DNA of 64,000 nt from Helicobacter pylori Shi112. Its GTDB lineage: Bacteria; Campylobacterota; Campylobacteria; Campylobacterales; Helicobacteraceae. Location: the NCBI RefSeq assembly GCF_000277405.1, contig NC_017741.1, positions 496,001-560,000 of the forward strand, given 5' to 3'. The translations under genes and the position numbers were made by a program. Every line of letters starts with the position of its first letter. Position 1 is the stretch's first letter. The notes beneath the pieces were generated by a model that saw nothing but the letters and a program-made list of their open reading frames with translations, was not told the origin of the DNA and did no database searches. Below, piece by piece: positions 28,186 through 37,217 of this stretch.

Positions 28186-29583
28186 TTGGAAATTAAGAAA
28201 TATTTTTCTTACTCTCTGTTTTTTTTGCTTTTTTCTAGTCTCTTTTTGTCCAAACTTCAAGCTTATAAATTCAACATGAGCATTGTTGGAAAGGTGAGTA
28301 GCTATACCAAGTTTGGCTTTAACAACCAAAGATACCAGCCTTCTAAAGACATTTATCCTACAGGTAGCTACACTTCTTTGCTCGGCGAATTGAATTTGAG
28401 CATGGGGTTATACAAGGGTTTGAGAGCGGAAGTGGGAGCTATGATGGCAGCGCTTCCCTATGACTCTACCGCCTATCAAGGCAACAATATCCCCAATGGC
28501 CAGCCCGGCTCTAGGACCGATCCTTTTGGGGCGGGTATCTTTTGGCAATACATTGGTTGGTATGCGGGGCATAGTGGTTTGCAAGTGCAAAAACCTCGTT
28601 TAGCCATGGTGCATAACGCTTTTTTGAGCTACAACTACAAAAAAGACAAATTCAGTTTTGGCGTGAAAGGGGGGCGCTATGATGCTGAAGAGTATGATTG
28701 GTTCACTTCTTACACTCAAGGGGTTGAAGGCTTTGTCAAATATAAAGACACTAGGTTAAGGGTGATGTATTCAGACGCTAGGGCTTCAGCGTCAAGCGAC
28801 TGGTTTTGGTATTTTGGGCGCTACTATACAAGCGGTAAGGCTTTAATGATTGCGGATTTGAAATATGAAAAAGACAATCTAAAAATCAACCCTTATTTTT
28901 ATGCGATCTTTCAAAGAATGTATGCGCCAGGCATTAATATCACTTATGACACCAACCCTAATTTCAACAATAAAGGCTTTCGTTTTGTAGGCACTTTCGT
29001 GGGGTTTTTCCCCATTTTTGCCACTCCAGCCAATCAGAATGATATTATCCTCTTCCAACAAGTGCCGTTAGGAAAAAGCGGGCAAACTTATTTCTTCCGC
29101 ACCCGTTTTTACTATAACAAGTGGCAATTTGGGGGCAGTGTCTATAAAAATATCGGTAACGCTAATGGTGATATAGGTATTTATGGGGATCCTTTGGGGT
29201 ATAACATCTGGACGAATAGTATTTATGACGCAGAAATTAACAATATTGTTGGCGCTGATGTTATTAACGGGTTTTTATATGTAGGCTCACAATATAGAGG
29301 GTTTAGTTGGAAAATTTTAGGCCGTTGGACGGATAGCCCAAGGGCTGATGAAAGGAGTCTTGCGCTCTTTTTGAGTTATTTTTCTAATAAGTATAATATT
29401 AGAATGGATTTAAAACTAGAATATTATGGCAATATCACCAAAAAAGGCTATTGTATTGGGTATTGTGGCATGTATGTTCCAGTCGATCCTAACGGGCCTG
29501 GGACACAGCCTTTAACGCACAATGTGTATTCTGACAGGAGCCATATAATGTTTAATATTACTTATGGTTTTAGGATTTACTAG
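28186..29583 (+). CDS. hofD: outer-membrane protein HofD
   Basis: The 465-residue precursor starts at TTG 28186 with GGGAG about nine bases upstream; a TTG at 28171 precedes the ribosome binding site and is less likely. The signal peptide MEIKKYFSYSLFFLLFSSLFL...LQA is followed by YKFNMSIVGKVSSYTKFGFN, paralogous to HofC. The C-terminus SHIMFNITYGFRIY is a barrel end but lacks the usual final phenylalanine. Confidence 0.85.
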   Translation: MEIKKYFSYSLFFLLFSSLFLSKLQAYKFNMSIVGKVSSYTKFGFNNQRYQPSKDIYPTGSYTSLLGELNLSMGLYKGLRAEVGAMMAALPYDSTAYQGNNIPNGQPGSRTDPFGAGIFWQYIGWYAGHSGLQVQKPRLAMVHNAFLSYNYKKDKFSFGVKGGRYDAEEYDWFTSYTQGVEGFVKYKDTRLRVMYSDARASASSDWFWYFGRYYTSGKALMIADLKYEKDNLKINPYFYAIFQRMYAPGINITYDTNPNFNNKGFRFVGTFVGFFPIFATPANQNDIILFQQVPLGKSGQTYFFRTRFYYNKWQFGGSVYKNIGNANGDIGIYGDPLGYNIWTNSIYDAEINNIVGADVINGFLYVGSQYRGFSWKILGRWTDSPRADERSLALFLSYFSNKYNIRMDLKLEYYGNITKKGYCIGYCGMYVPVDPNGPGTQPLTHNVYSDRSHIMFNITYGFRIY

Positions 29584-29612
29584 CATTTTATCCTTAATGG
29601 ATATTTTTGATT

Positions 29613-29637
29613 AGCCTTTTTAAAATATGAAAAGGCT
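29613..29637 (+). terminator. hairpin after hofD
   Basis: AGCCTTTT (29613-29620) pairs with AAAAGGCT (29630-29637), 30 bases after the hofD stop. No U-run follows, so termination efficiency is uncertain. Confidence 0.4.
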
Positions 29638-29678
29638 CTGTTCCAATCAAATATTAATACTCAAAAAGCCTTATTTAA

Positions 29679-29981
29679 CTTTATTATTCAATATTTAATA
29701 CACTAGAAAAAACACCACACCCTACGCATTTTTTCAACAAGCTCAACGAGTTTAAAGATGAAGTCTTTAGCACGCCAAAGGCTAAAGAATACATTGACAT
29801 AGCGAGCGGTTTTCATAAGCTTTTCAAAAACGACGCTAAGATCGCCGAAAGCCTAAAGCCAGCCACCACTAAGAACTTAAGCCAAGGTTTAGCTACCACT
29901 CTAAGCGGAGCGTTAAAGTATCAATGGACTAAATTTACGCTAGGGACTTTATACCGCAACGCACCCGATCGCATTTTAGGA
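29679..29981 (+). pseudogene. in-frame 5' coding remnant of the polyvalent protein
   Basis: The reading frame of the gene starting at 29982 stays open upstream to 29679, just after a TAA at 29676. It reads as natural protein (KTPHPTHFFNKLNEFKDE, YIDIASGFHKLFKND, LATTLSGALKYQW) but has no ATG, GTG or TTG. The gene has therefore lost its beginning and the junction with chromosomal sequence lies near 29,640-29,700. Confidence 0.65.
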
Positions 29982-31718
29982 GTGAAGTTACCAAAAGCTT
30001 TAAACGAAGCCACCGCAGGAGCGGCTTTAAAGTATCACATTAAAAGAGCGTTAGAAAGAAGCCACACTATAAGCGATTTTAGCAAGCAATTAGAACTAAG
30101 CGCTAAAAACTCCCAATTCACCAACAACACGCTTAAAATCATTGAAGAGCTTAATAACGGCGTTAAACAAGCCAGCGATGAACTCAAAGAAGCCACAAAA
30201 CCGAGTAATCTAGTTAAAAGCATAAGAGAGCAAGATGCGCGCCCTTTTGAGGTCATAAAAGACAAAGAAGCTTTTTTTAAAGACTTGAACCAAAATCTAA
30301 ACGATAACGCTACCGCCTTGCCTAAAGGCATGAGCGTTGAAGAATTTAAGCAAACTTTAGAGAGCGTTGAAAACAAAGAAAGGTTTTTAGAACATTTACA
30401 AACAAGAGAAAACAGCGATGAAAGGTTAAAAGCGCTTAATTTAGTAGAACCAACTCTTAGAGAGCCTCACATTGAAATTTTCACTAAAGATAAAAATAAC
30501 GCTACAGATAAAAAAGAATATATCAAAGCGTTTAAAGATGAAAACCAAGCGCGCCTATATATGCTAATCACACAAGATAACGATACGATTTTAAGGACTT
30601 TTATACCAGATACACCTGAGAGATATGTAAGAAATCATGTAAGAAATGCTGACATTATCCACTCTTTCATTCAGCCGAACAGAACCGCAAATAGCGACGA
30701 CTTAGAAGCCGTAGTGGTCTATGGAGAGAATACTACTAAAAAACCTCTAACAAGTCAAGAGGATTTACTCAAAACACAAGAAAACGCGCCAAAAAACACG
30801 CAAGATTTAAGCCCTCTAGAACTTGCCAAAGCCGAAAAGCTTGCCAAATTAGAAAGCGATCGCATAGAGAGCGAAAAAGAGTTTTTGAAAGCCAAAGAGC
30901 AAGAACAAGCACGAAAAGCCGCTTTAAAAAAGAAATTAGAACACGAGCGAGGCAATGCAGGCAACATTGAAAGCCAGACTAAAATAGAAGTTGGAGAAGA
31001 TATACCAGCACACACGCAAGCGCAAATCCCTAAAAGCCGAGTGAGGTTGAATGAAAGAGAGATTTACGATCTAGATTATGCGATCGTGAAAGCTAAAGAC
31101 CTAAAACCAAGCTTTACCACAGGCGGAACGCAGAAACGCACCGACATGAACGAAGAACAGATTAAAAGCATTTCAGAGAATTTTGATCCAAAAAAGATAT
31201 TTGGAAGCGGAGGTTTTGAAGATTTACCGATCATTTTACACGACGGGCAAGTGATCGCAGGAAACCACCGAATCCAAGGCATGCTAAATTTCACGCCTAA
31301 AAGCCGTTTTTCTTACGAGAAAGCGATCAAGGAATACTATCATATAGATTTAAAGCCGGACGAGTTGTTAGTGCGCTTGCCTTCTAAACGCTTAAATAAT
31401 ACCGAGATCAACAATTTAGCAGCATCAAGCAATCAAGGACGCTTTAATAGCGAGAGCGATCATGCAATAGCGGTTTTAAGCCACTATGAAAGCAAATTAA
31501 AAGAATTAGAAAGCCAATTAAACGCTGATAGCGTCTATTCTTTAAAAAATATCGTTGCTAAAAATCTTAATTTTGATAAGGCTACTCATCCTAATGTAAC
31601 CGATAGCAACTTGAGTCTTTTGATGTATAACATGCCAAGGACGAAAACGCAAGGCATAGAGCTATTAAACCGCTGGCAGAAAGAATTTTCTAACGACATT
31701 AAAAGCTATGAAAAATAA
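29982..31718 (+). CDS. truncated polyvalent protein with PBECR-like nuclease and ParB-like domains
   Basis: From the first usable start (GTG 29982, no ribosome binding site) the frame encodes 578 residues. Residues about 150-225 (EPHIEIFTKDKNNATDKKEYIKAF... then ILRTFIP) resemble the PBECR/DUF3519-type putative RNase domains of H. pylori mobile elements. A charged coiled coil follows (about 270-330). Residues about 350-500 resemble the ddrB/ParB-like domain of polyvalent proteins (ILHDGQVIAGNHRIQGML, LPSKRLNNTEINNLAASSNQG). Such multidomain proteins travel with conjugative elements and phages. Here it is a 5'-truncated relic, and translation is doubtful. Confidence 0.6.
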   Translation: MKLPKALNEATAGAALKYHIKRALERSHTISDFSKQLELSAKNSQFTNNTLKIIEELNNGVKQASDELKEATKPSNLVKSIREQDARPFEVIKDKEAFFKDLNQNLNDNATALPKGMSVEEFKQTLESVENKERFLEHLQTRENSDERLKALNLVEPTLREPHIEIFTKDKNNATDKKEYIKAFKDENQARLYMLITQDNDTILRTFIPDTPERYVRNHVRNADIIHSFIQPNRTANSDDLEAVVVYGENTTKKPLTSQEDLLKTQENAPKNTQDLSPLELAKAEKLAKLESDRIESEKEFLKAKEQEQARKAALKKKLEHERGNAGNIESQTKIEVGEDIPAHTQAQIPKSRVRLNEREIYDLDYAIVKAKDLKPSFTTGGTQKRTDMNEEQIKSISENFDPKKIFGSGGFEDLPIILHDGQVIAGNHRIQGMLNFTPKSRFSYEKAIKEYYHIDLKPDELLVRLPSKRLNNTEINNLAASSNQGRFNSESDHAIAVLSHYESKLKELESQLNADSVYSLKNIVAKNLNFDKATHPNVTDSNLSLLMYNMPRTKTQGIELLNRWQKEFSNDIKSYEK

Positions 31719-32283
31719 AAAAATGTTTGTAGATAACGCCGGGAGTTTTCACAATCTAATCCATGACATGAATTTCCCCAATGTAAGCCTGAACGCTTAT
31801 TTAAGCGACATAATGGATCGGTCTTTTGCTAATTTAAAGAACTACCAAAGCACGAGCGAGAGCCTGAAAGACTTGAGCGAAAAATTCTATAAAACGAATA
31901 GTTTAGAAATGTTTGAAAAGAGCGATCAAGGAATAAGCGATATCAGCGAGATTTTAGGAGGAGCGATCGCAAGGTTTGCGAGGTTTGATGATCCTTCTAA
32001 AGCGTTATTTGAAGCCTTAAGAAGCGATAACATTAAAAAAGGTTTGAAAGAATTTAAGATCGCTGATGTTGCAAAGGACATGTTTGATCCTAATAGTAAG
32101 GAATTTAAGGACATTGATATTTACGATTTCACGCATTACCTTTTAATGGTTAATAGAGAGCCTAATGAAACTAATCCCGCCTTAAATCGTTTGATTGAAG
32201 CCGTAAAGGACATGCAAAAAGAAAGCAAGAACGCCAAAGAAGCAAGCAAAAAGAGTGCTAAGGAAACTAAGAAAGGGATTTGA
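31708..32283 (+). CDS. unknown protein of the mobile-element remnant
   Basis: The 191-residue hydrophilic, helix-rich protein overlaps the preceding ORF by 11 bases and the next by 4. I recognise no domain. The middle (SDISEILGGAIARFARFDDPSKALFEALRSD) looks like a helical bundle and the tail is lysine-rich. Tight overlaps with two PBECR-type ORFs suggest it belonged to the same mobile-element operon. Confidence 0.5.
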   Translation: MKNKKMFVDNAGSFHNLIHDMNFPNVSLNAYLSDIMDRSFANLKNYQSTSESLKDLSEKFYKTNSLEMFEKSDQGISDISEILGGAIARFARFDDPSKALFEALRSDNIKKGLKEFKIADVAKDMFDPNSKEFKDIDIYDFTHYLLMVNREPNETNPALNRLIEAVKDMQKESKNAKEASKKSAKETKKGI

Positions 32284-32777
32284 GTAATGATGAAATTAAA
32301 AAACTTATTGATGAAAGCCCACGAACTGGAAGCAGTATGCCTATTTTAGGGATGCAAAATTTGAACGCAGAAGCGGTTGAATACATTCAAAAAAATCATA
32401 AACGAATAGCTGTTGAAAAGATAGATCCAAGTTTTGCTAAAGATTTAAAGTTGAAATATCCAGATGATGCAAGAGCGGCTATTGACTATCAAGCTATTAA
32501 CCATATACTAAAAGAACACAAAAACTTATCGTATGAAGACATAGCCAACTATAGAAAATTATCCAAACAAGCTAATGAAACCTTAAAACTAAAAGATAAT
32601 CAAAACAGACCGGTAGTAGCGAGTTTTAATCAAATAAATAGATTTTTTGTAGTGGTGGAGTAAGTATCAAATGCTAAGAATGAACTAATGCTAAAAACAA
32701 TGTATAAGGCAAGAGGAAATTATAAGGATAGTTTAATCTATAAAAAAACATTAGCAAAATCTCAGAATAGCAATTGA
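32280..32777 (+). pseudogene. PBECR-like nuclease ORF interrupted by a stop codon
   Basis: TTG at 32280 (overlapping the previous stop; AAAGGG upstream) opens 127 codons that resemble the barnase/EndoU/ColicinE5-like nuclease family: DARAAIDYQAINHILKEH and RPVVASFNQINRFFVVVE. A TAA at 32661-32663 stops it, but the same frame continues with 37 sensible codons (VSNAKNELMLKTMYKARGNYK, then ...SLIYKKTLAKSQNSN) to a TGA at 32775-32777. That continuation looks like the family's expected C-terminus, so one nonsense mutation probably disarms the toxin-like domain. Confidence 0.6.
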
Positions 32778-32839
32778 CCATCAGTTATGAGCTGAGTGCT
32801 AGACATATTTGATAAAGCTAATGTATTTTTAAAGTATAA

Positions 32840-33049
32840 AACAAAATTTTTAATAAGTCAAGGAGTAAGAAGAAGAAAAAAAGCCTCACCCACGCAGTCA
32901 AAAAAACCGCTATGTTCACGCTTAAATTTGGAGAATCTCTGACAATAGAACACGATTGCAAAAATTTCATGGGGATTACAATCCAAACCAATAAGGGCGT
33001 AAAACCCTTCATTTTAAACTTCCACAACCCAAGGAATGAGAATCGTTAA
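32840..33049 (+). pseudogene. orphan 3' end of an unidentified gene
   Basis: A frame open from 32840 to TAA 33047-33049 reads SRSKKKKKSLTHAVKKTAMF followed by TLKFGESLTIEHDCKNFMGI and ends FHNPRNENR. The only ATG is internal (32912, 45 codons). A terminator hairpin follows seven bases after the stop, which supports a genuine gene end. I do not recognise the family. Confidence 0.4.
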
Positions 33050-33055
33050 TTGGTT

Positions 33056-33078
33056 GGCTCTTTGGTTAAAGCCTTTTT
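33056..33078 (+). terminator. rho-independent terminator
   Basis: GGCT(c)TT pairs with AAAGCC around a GGTT loop and is followed directly by TTTTT (33074-33078). It ends rightward transcription from the remnant region. Confidence 0.55.
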
Positions 33079-33182
33079 AAATTAATCGGGTTGGATTGAC
33101 TCCTTGTTTTATTTCTTTAATTTTTTAAAAAAAGAAATTGTGGTTACTCTGTTTGCATCGTTACTAGAACTTTGTTGATTTT

Positions 33183-33914
33183 TTAGCTTAAAGCCCAGTT
33201 GGTTTTAGTGAGATTTTCTCTGATTGAAAAAAGCTTGTCTTTGACTTCGTTACTGCTCAATTTCCTCACTTTATCCGAATTGTATTTCAAATCCTGGCTA
33301 AGGAGAGACAATCGATTAGACAAATCGGCAATATCCACCCGTAGCCCCTCATCTCTGGCTAATTTGAGCGCAGGGATCAAATCCGTATCTTTTGAAAATA
33401 TAAGAATCCTATCGGCTATTTTTTTAAAGGCTATTCTTTGAATGTCAAGACCCATGAGCATATCCACCTGCTTTTGTTCTAATAACGCCTTATAACTCCC
33501 ATCAAACTCCACTCTTATTGCGTTTAACTTAGTCCTCCCCAACCTCAATTCCACTTGATCCAATGAAGCTAGATCGTGTTGGAAATTTTCCACATCGCTA
33601 TAAATCTTCTCCCATTTAGTCGCTTCACTGCTTTGTAAGATCTCTTCAATGTCGTTGCTTGTGAAGATTTTCATTTCTGTTCCCGGATTTTTTTCATTTT
33701 GGAGGGTGTCATTCCTCTTATCCCATAACGCATGTTCAAAATCAAAGGGTGGGGTGGTATAAAAGTAAATACGACTGATCCTCTCATCATCTAGTAAAAA
33801 AGCCCTAATAGTAACGATCACATCTAAAGCGATATTATAATTAACGCATTTTGTTTGTTTAATATCGCGCCTGAAATTCTCCCAATCTACTAATATGATT
33901 GTGTTTGCTTTCAT
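33183..33914 (-). CDS. NYN-domain (LabA/DUF88-like) protein
   Basis: The 243-residue protein opens with IILVDWENFRRDI, the first acidic motif of the NYN family of PIN-like ribonucleases. Later it has RVEFDGSYKALLEQKQVDMLMGLDI (K-x-VD) and ILIFSKDTDLIPALKLARDEG, the metal-binding aspartates. It is therefore probably an RNA-processing or RNA-degrading enzyme. ATG at 33914 follows GGGAGC. It sits between the mobile-element remnant and ruvC and is divergent from ruvC. Whether it came with the element is open. Confidence 0.75.
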   Translation of the reverse strand: MKANTIILVDWENFRRDIKQTKCVNYNIALDVIVTIRAFLLDDERISRIYFYTTPPFDFEHALWDKRNDTLQNEKNPGTEMKIFTSNDIEEILQSSEATKWEKIYSDVENFQHDLASLDQVELRLGRTKLNAIRVEFDGSYKALLEQKQVDMLMGLDIQRIAFKKIADRILIFSKDTDLIPALKLARDEGLRVDIADLSNRLSLLSQDLKYNSDKVRKLSSNEVKDKLFSIRENLTKTNWALS

Positions 33915-33994
33915 TTATTGCTCCCTTATTTATATGCTAAATTTTTTAAAACTTTTAATGCAATCTTGTATTTTGCGCTAACAAGAAACATGGA

Positions 33995-34000
33995 TATAAT
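33995..34000 (+). promoter_or_regulatory. -10 box of ruvC
   Basis: TATAAT in the context TGGATATAATAATAG, 45 bases before the ruvC ATG. Confidence 0.6.
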
Positions 34001-34044
34001 AATAGCGTTTTTTAAACCTTGCGATAAACAAACAGGAATGGTTG

Positions 34045-34518
34045 ATGCGTATTTTAGGAATAGATCCGGGCAGTAGGAAATGCGGGTATGCTATCGTTTC
34101 TCACACTTCTAACAAGCTTTCTTTAATCACGGCCGGGTTCATTAACATCACCACGACACGCTTGCAAGAACAGATTTTAGACTTGATAGAAGCCTTAGAT
34201 TGCTTATTGGATCGTTACGAAGTCAATGAAGTAGCGATTGAAGATATTTTCTTTGGGTATAACCCTAAAAGCGTGATCAAGCTTGCGCAATTCAGGGGGG
34301 CGTTGTCCTTAAAGATTTTAGAAAGGATCGGTAATTTTAGCGAATACACGCCCTTACAAGTCAAAAAAGCCCTAACCGGTAACGGGAAAGCCGCTAAAGA
34401 GCAAGTAGCCTTTATGGTCAAACGCTTGCTTAACATCACAAGCGAAATCAAGCCTTTGGATATTAGCGATGCGATAGCCGTTGCTATCACGCATGCGCAA
34501 CGCTTAAAACCCCACTAA
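34045..34518 (+). CDS. ruvC: Holliday junction resolvase RuvC
   Basis: The 157-residue endonuclease resolves Holliday junctions with RuvAB. It shows the acidic active-site residues in [14 protein letters not shown] (Asp), [14 protein letters not shown] (Glu) and [13 protein letters not shown] (Asp pair). The start is ATG 34045, seven bases after AGGA; the upstream TTG (34042) is less likely. It is convergent with frpB1, with adjacent stop codons. Confidence 0.94.
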   Translation: MRILGIDPGSRKCGYAIVSHTSNKLSLITAGFINITTTRLQEQILDLIEALDCLLDRYEVNEVAIEDIFFGYNPKSVIKLAQFRGALSLKILERIGNFSEYTPLQVKKALTGNGKAAKEQVAFMVKRLLNITSEIKPLDISDAIAVAITHAQRLKPH

Positions 34519-36897
34519 TCACCATTTGTAAGCCACTTCAAAACGCGCGTTAAACCCGGGCTCTGCGATCGCTCTTTTAACAGCGTCAGTGCCTGGCATG
34601 TCCGGGCTCATGACATAAGGGCTTGTTTGATCCACATAGAATTTGTTGAAAACATTATTAAACACAGCAGAAAGCAACAAACCTTTCCAGCGGCTTTTGG
34701 TTTTAGGACTCCAATTGATATAAAAATTACTCACGCCATAGCCTGGTTTATGCATATGCACTAACCCTAATTGGGATCCGCATTTGGCTAAATCGGTAGG
34801 GGTTTTGGGTTTTTCAGCCGTCCCGTAATCAGGCAAGTAAATATCAAACCCGCAATAATCTAAACCGGTAACAAAACGGCTAAGCCATGCAAGATTGATC
34901 CCTGTTTTGGGGATGGTGTAATCCAATTTGATGATAAAAACATTACCGGTGCTTGCGGCAAGCTCATAGCTGTCCGCCATTAAATACCCCCTAGTGGTGG
35001 GCCAAGTGCGCGAGATCCCCACATTCAAACTCACGCCCTTGTATTTGAATGTCCCGCCCACTTCATAGCCATAAATCCTAATCGCTTGACTCAAATTGGT
35101 TACAATCAAACTTTGCGCGTATTGTGAGATGAAATTATCCAAAGCCTGATAAAACGCCGCAGCCCTCCCGCTAAAATACTGGCCTGAATAATCAATATTA
35201 AATTCAGCGTTAGAGCCCACTTCAGGCTTGATATTTTTAGCGTATCGTAAATCGTTTTGGCGCATATACACGCCATCTCCTGGCATAACCCCCCTTGTAA
35301 CTTGAGAATAAGTGATTTTTAAAGATAGAGGCTCAATGGGGCTGATCACAAGAGCCGCGCTAGGGCTAAATCCTTGAGTGTAGCGGTGGTTCCAGTCTTT
35401 ATCATAAAGCGTGTATGCGTCCCACCTTACCCCGGCTCCAAAAGTGATGATTTTATGAGGCGAGTAATTCGCTTGCACATAGCCTCCATAAATATTCCCG
35501 TTCGCTTTCCCTCTTTGGCACAAAGTAGGGTCATTGGGGTTATTATCCACAAGAGAGCAAGCGATTTGTTTTTGCCCTTTATCATCAGTATAGACTTGAT
35601 TAGGCCTGTATAATTCTGATTTAGGGATGCGAGCGTCAAAAACGCTTAAATTTTGGTAGTTGAATCCGTATTCAAAGAGGCTGTCTGTGGCTTCATCAAT
35701 CACATGCGCGACTTTAAGGTTTAACCCGGTGTTGTTTAAAAACAAATCCCTAGGCTGTGAGCTTGGTTTATCCACATCTGAAAAGCTTGGGGTGCAATAC
35801 CCGCCTTCCACGCATGGGTAATTTTCTTTTTCCCATGCGCTCGCTTGAGAAGTGGGGAATTTAGCATAAACGCCATTAGGATCAAATAGGGGATCAAACT
35901 GAGCGTTTCTAATGCTTGTATAAAGGGTAAAATCTAATCGTGGGTCGCCAAAAGAATTTCCCGCTTCCCTTTTGTATTGTAAGGAAAGATTGTTAGCGCT
36001 ATTGATGGAGTGATACATGTATCTTGTGAAACTATCCAACACATTAGGACACCCTTGGTCGCTATCTGGGCTAAAAGGGGCTTCACAAGGATAGGCTAAC
36101 CCTATAGCGTTACTCCTTAAAGGGCGTGTAGCGTTATCTCGTGTCATGTTCCAGCTGAAAGTGAGCGTGTCTCTGTCGCTCAAATAACCATTCATTTTAA
36201 CTAAAGCGTTGTTTTGCTCGCTAGGAGTTCCTGGCTCTTTATCGGCTTGTGTGGGATTGAAAAGGTTTTTCATCGCTGTAGCGCCGCTTCTATAATAGAA
36301 GATGTTTTGGTGCGTGTAGTAAGCGATAATATCAAAATGCGCACTTTGATAAGCCGATCTAAAAGTCTCTCGATCGCCAAAATTGGTATAAAAACTCACC
36401 GCCCCACTCGCTGCATAATTTTTCCCCCTAGGGATAAAATCAGCCGCTCCTTTAGTCTCCATTTTAATCACCCCCGCAATCGCTCCTGGCCCTGCACTCG
36501 CGTTCGCTGATCCTTTGGTCACTTCCACGCTTTTGAGCATGCCAGGGTCAATCACGGTGTTGCCTTGGTGGTGGTAGATATTGCCATTTTGCGCAGCCCC
36601 ATCCACCGTAACCCTTAAAAGCCTGTCTTCAATGCCTCTCACATAGATTTTCTGCCCCATCACGCTCCCTCCGCCCACATTCACATCAGGGTTAGTCCTA
36701 AACAAGTCCTTGACTTCATTGCTTTGGCGTTGATCCAATTCTTTAGAAGTTACTTTAAACTCATTGTTGTAAGTGAAAATCCTTTTAGCTTGGGTGGTAA
36801 CCTTATTTAAAGTGCGCTCCTCGCTATAGCAAGTATCAGCGAGTAGGGGGAAACATAAAGCGTATCTAAGCTTTGGGTATGATCTTAAAAATATCAA
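34519..36897 (-). CDS. frpB: TonB-dependent iron/heme receptor FrpB1
   Basis: The TTG at 36897, seven bases after AAGGAGAG, gives about 792 residues; the frame upstream of it is a low-complexity T-tract artefact. A short signal peptide (MIFLRSYPKLRYALCFPLLADTCYS) is followed by a plug domain with KIYVRGIEDRLLRVTVDGA and a large barrel ending FEVAYKW, as in outer-membrane receptors of the FrpB family. H. pylori FrpB1 is linked to heme/hemoglobin use and is Fur-regulated. A Fur-box-like site and a T14 tract lie upstream. Confidence 0.9.
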   Translation of the reverse strand: MIFLRSYPKLRYALCFPLLADTCYSEERTLNKVTTQAKRIFTYNNEFKVTSKELDQRQSNEVKDLFRTNPDVNVGGGSVMGQKIYVRGIEDRLLRVTVDGAAQNGNIYHHQGNTVIDPGMLKSVEVTKGSANASAGPGAIAGVIKMETKGAADFIPRGKNYAASGAVSFYTNFGDRETFRSAYQSAHFDIIAYYTHQNIFYYRSGATAMKNLFNPTQADKEPGTPSEQNNALVKMNGYLSDRDTLTFSWNMTRDNATRPLRSNAIGLAYPCEAPFSPDSDQGCPNVLDSFTRYMYHSINSANNLSLQYKREAGNSFGDPRLDFTLYTSIRNAQFDPLFDPNGVYAKFPTSQASAWEKENYPCVEGGYCTPSFSDVDKPSSQPRDLFLNNTGLNLKVAHVIDEATDSLFEYGFNYQNLSVFDARIPKSELYRPNQVYTDDKGQKQIACSLVDNNPNDPTLCQRGKANGNIYGGYVQANYSPHKIITFGAGVRWDAYTLYDKDWNHRYTQGFSPSAALVISPIEPLSLKITYSQVTRGVMPGDGVYMRQNDLRYAKNIKPEVGSNAEFNIDYSGQYFSGRAAAFYQALDNFISQYAQSLIVTNLSQAIRIYGYEVGGTFKYKGVSLNVGISRTWPTTRGYLMADSYELAASTGNVFIIKLDYTIPKTGINLAWLSRFVTGLDYCGFDIYLPDYGTAEKPKTPTDLAKCGSQLGLVHMHKPGYGVSNFYINWSPKTKSRWKGLLLSAVFNNVFNKFYVDQTSPYVMSPDMPGTDAVKRAIAEPGFNARFEVAYKW

Positions 36898-36936
36898 ACA
36901 ACTCTCCTTAATCTGAAAATTTAAAAAATAAAAATC

Positions 36937-36950
36937 AAAAAAAAAAAAAA
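36937..36950 (-). repeat. T14 tract in the frpB1 leader
   Basis: Fourteen A on the plus strand (T14 on the coding strand) lie between the probable promoter and the frpB1 ribosome binding site, 40 bases upstream of the TTG start. Such mononucleotide tracts change length easily and can tune transcript stability or promoter spacing. Confidence 0.7.
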
Positions 36951-36983
36951 CAAAATCCGTCAATGCATTGAGATATAATAGTA

Positions 36984-36998
36984 TGATAATTATTATTA
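36984..36998 (-). promoter_or_regulatory. Fur box upstream of frpB1
   Basis: The minus strand reads TAATAATAATTATCA, 14 of 15 positions matching the H. pylori iron-Fur consensus TAATAATnATTATTA. A -10-like TATTAT lies just downstream (36975-36980), so bound Fur would block frpB1 transcription when iron is present. Confidence 0.7.
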
Positions 36999-37217
36999 AA
37001 ACCAGATTAAAAATAAAATTTTGTTTTTAATTCTTTCTTATTTTCATTAATTGTTACAAATAGAAATACTTAAGGGGTCTTTTTATTCTCAAAAAAGGAT
37101 TTTTTAAGGAAATTGAATCTTGTTAGTCTTTGTATAACAAATTATGTAATAATCACCGCAAGTAATTTGGCTTAGTGCTAGATTACTAAAGATTTAAAAC
37201 CAAATAAAGGAAAAAAG

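Noticed and set aside
36898-36963. 22-codon N-terminal extension of frpB1
   Set aside because: It is translated T-tract sequence (FFFF); AAGGAGAG followed by TTG 36897 and a signal-like peptide fits better.
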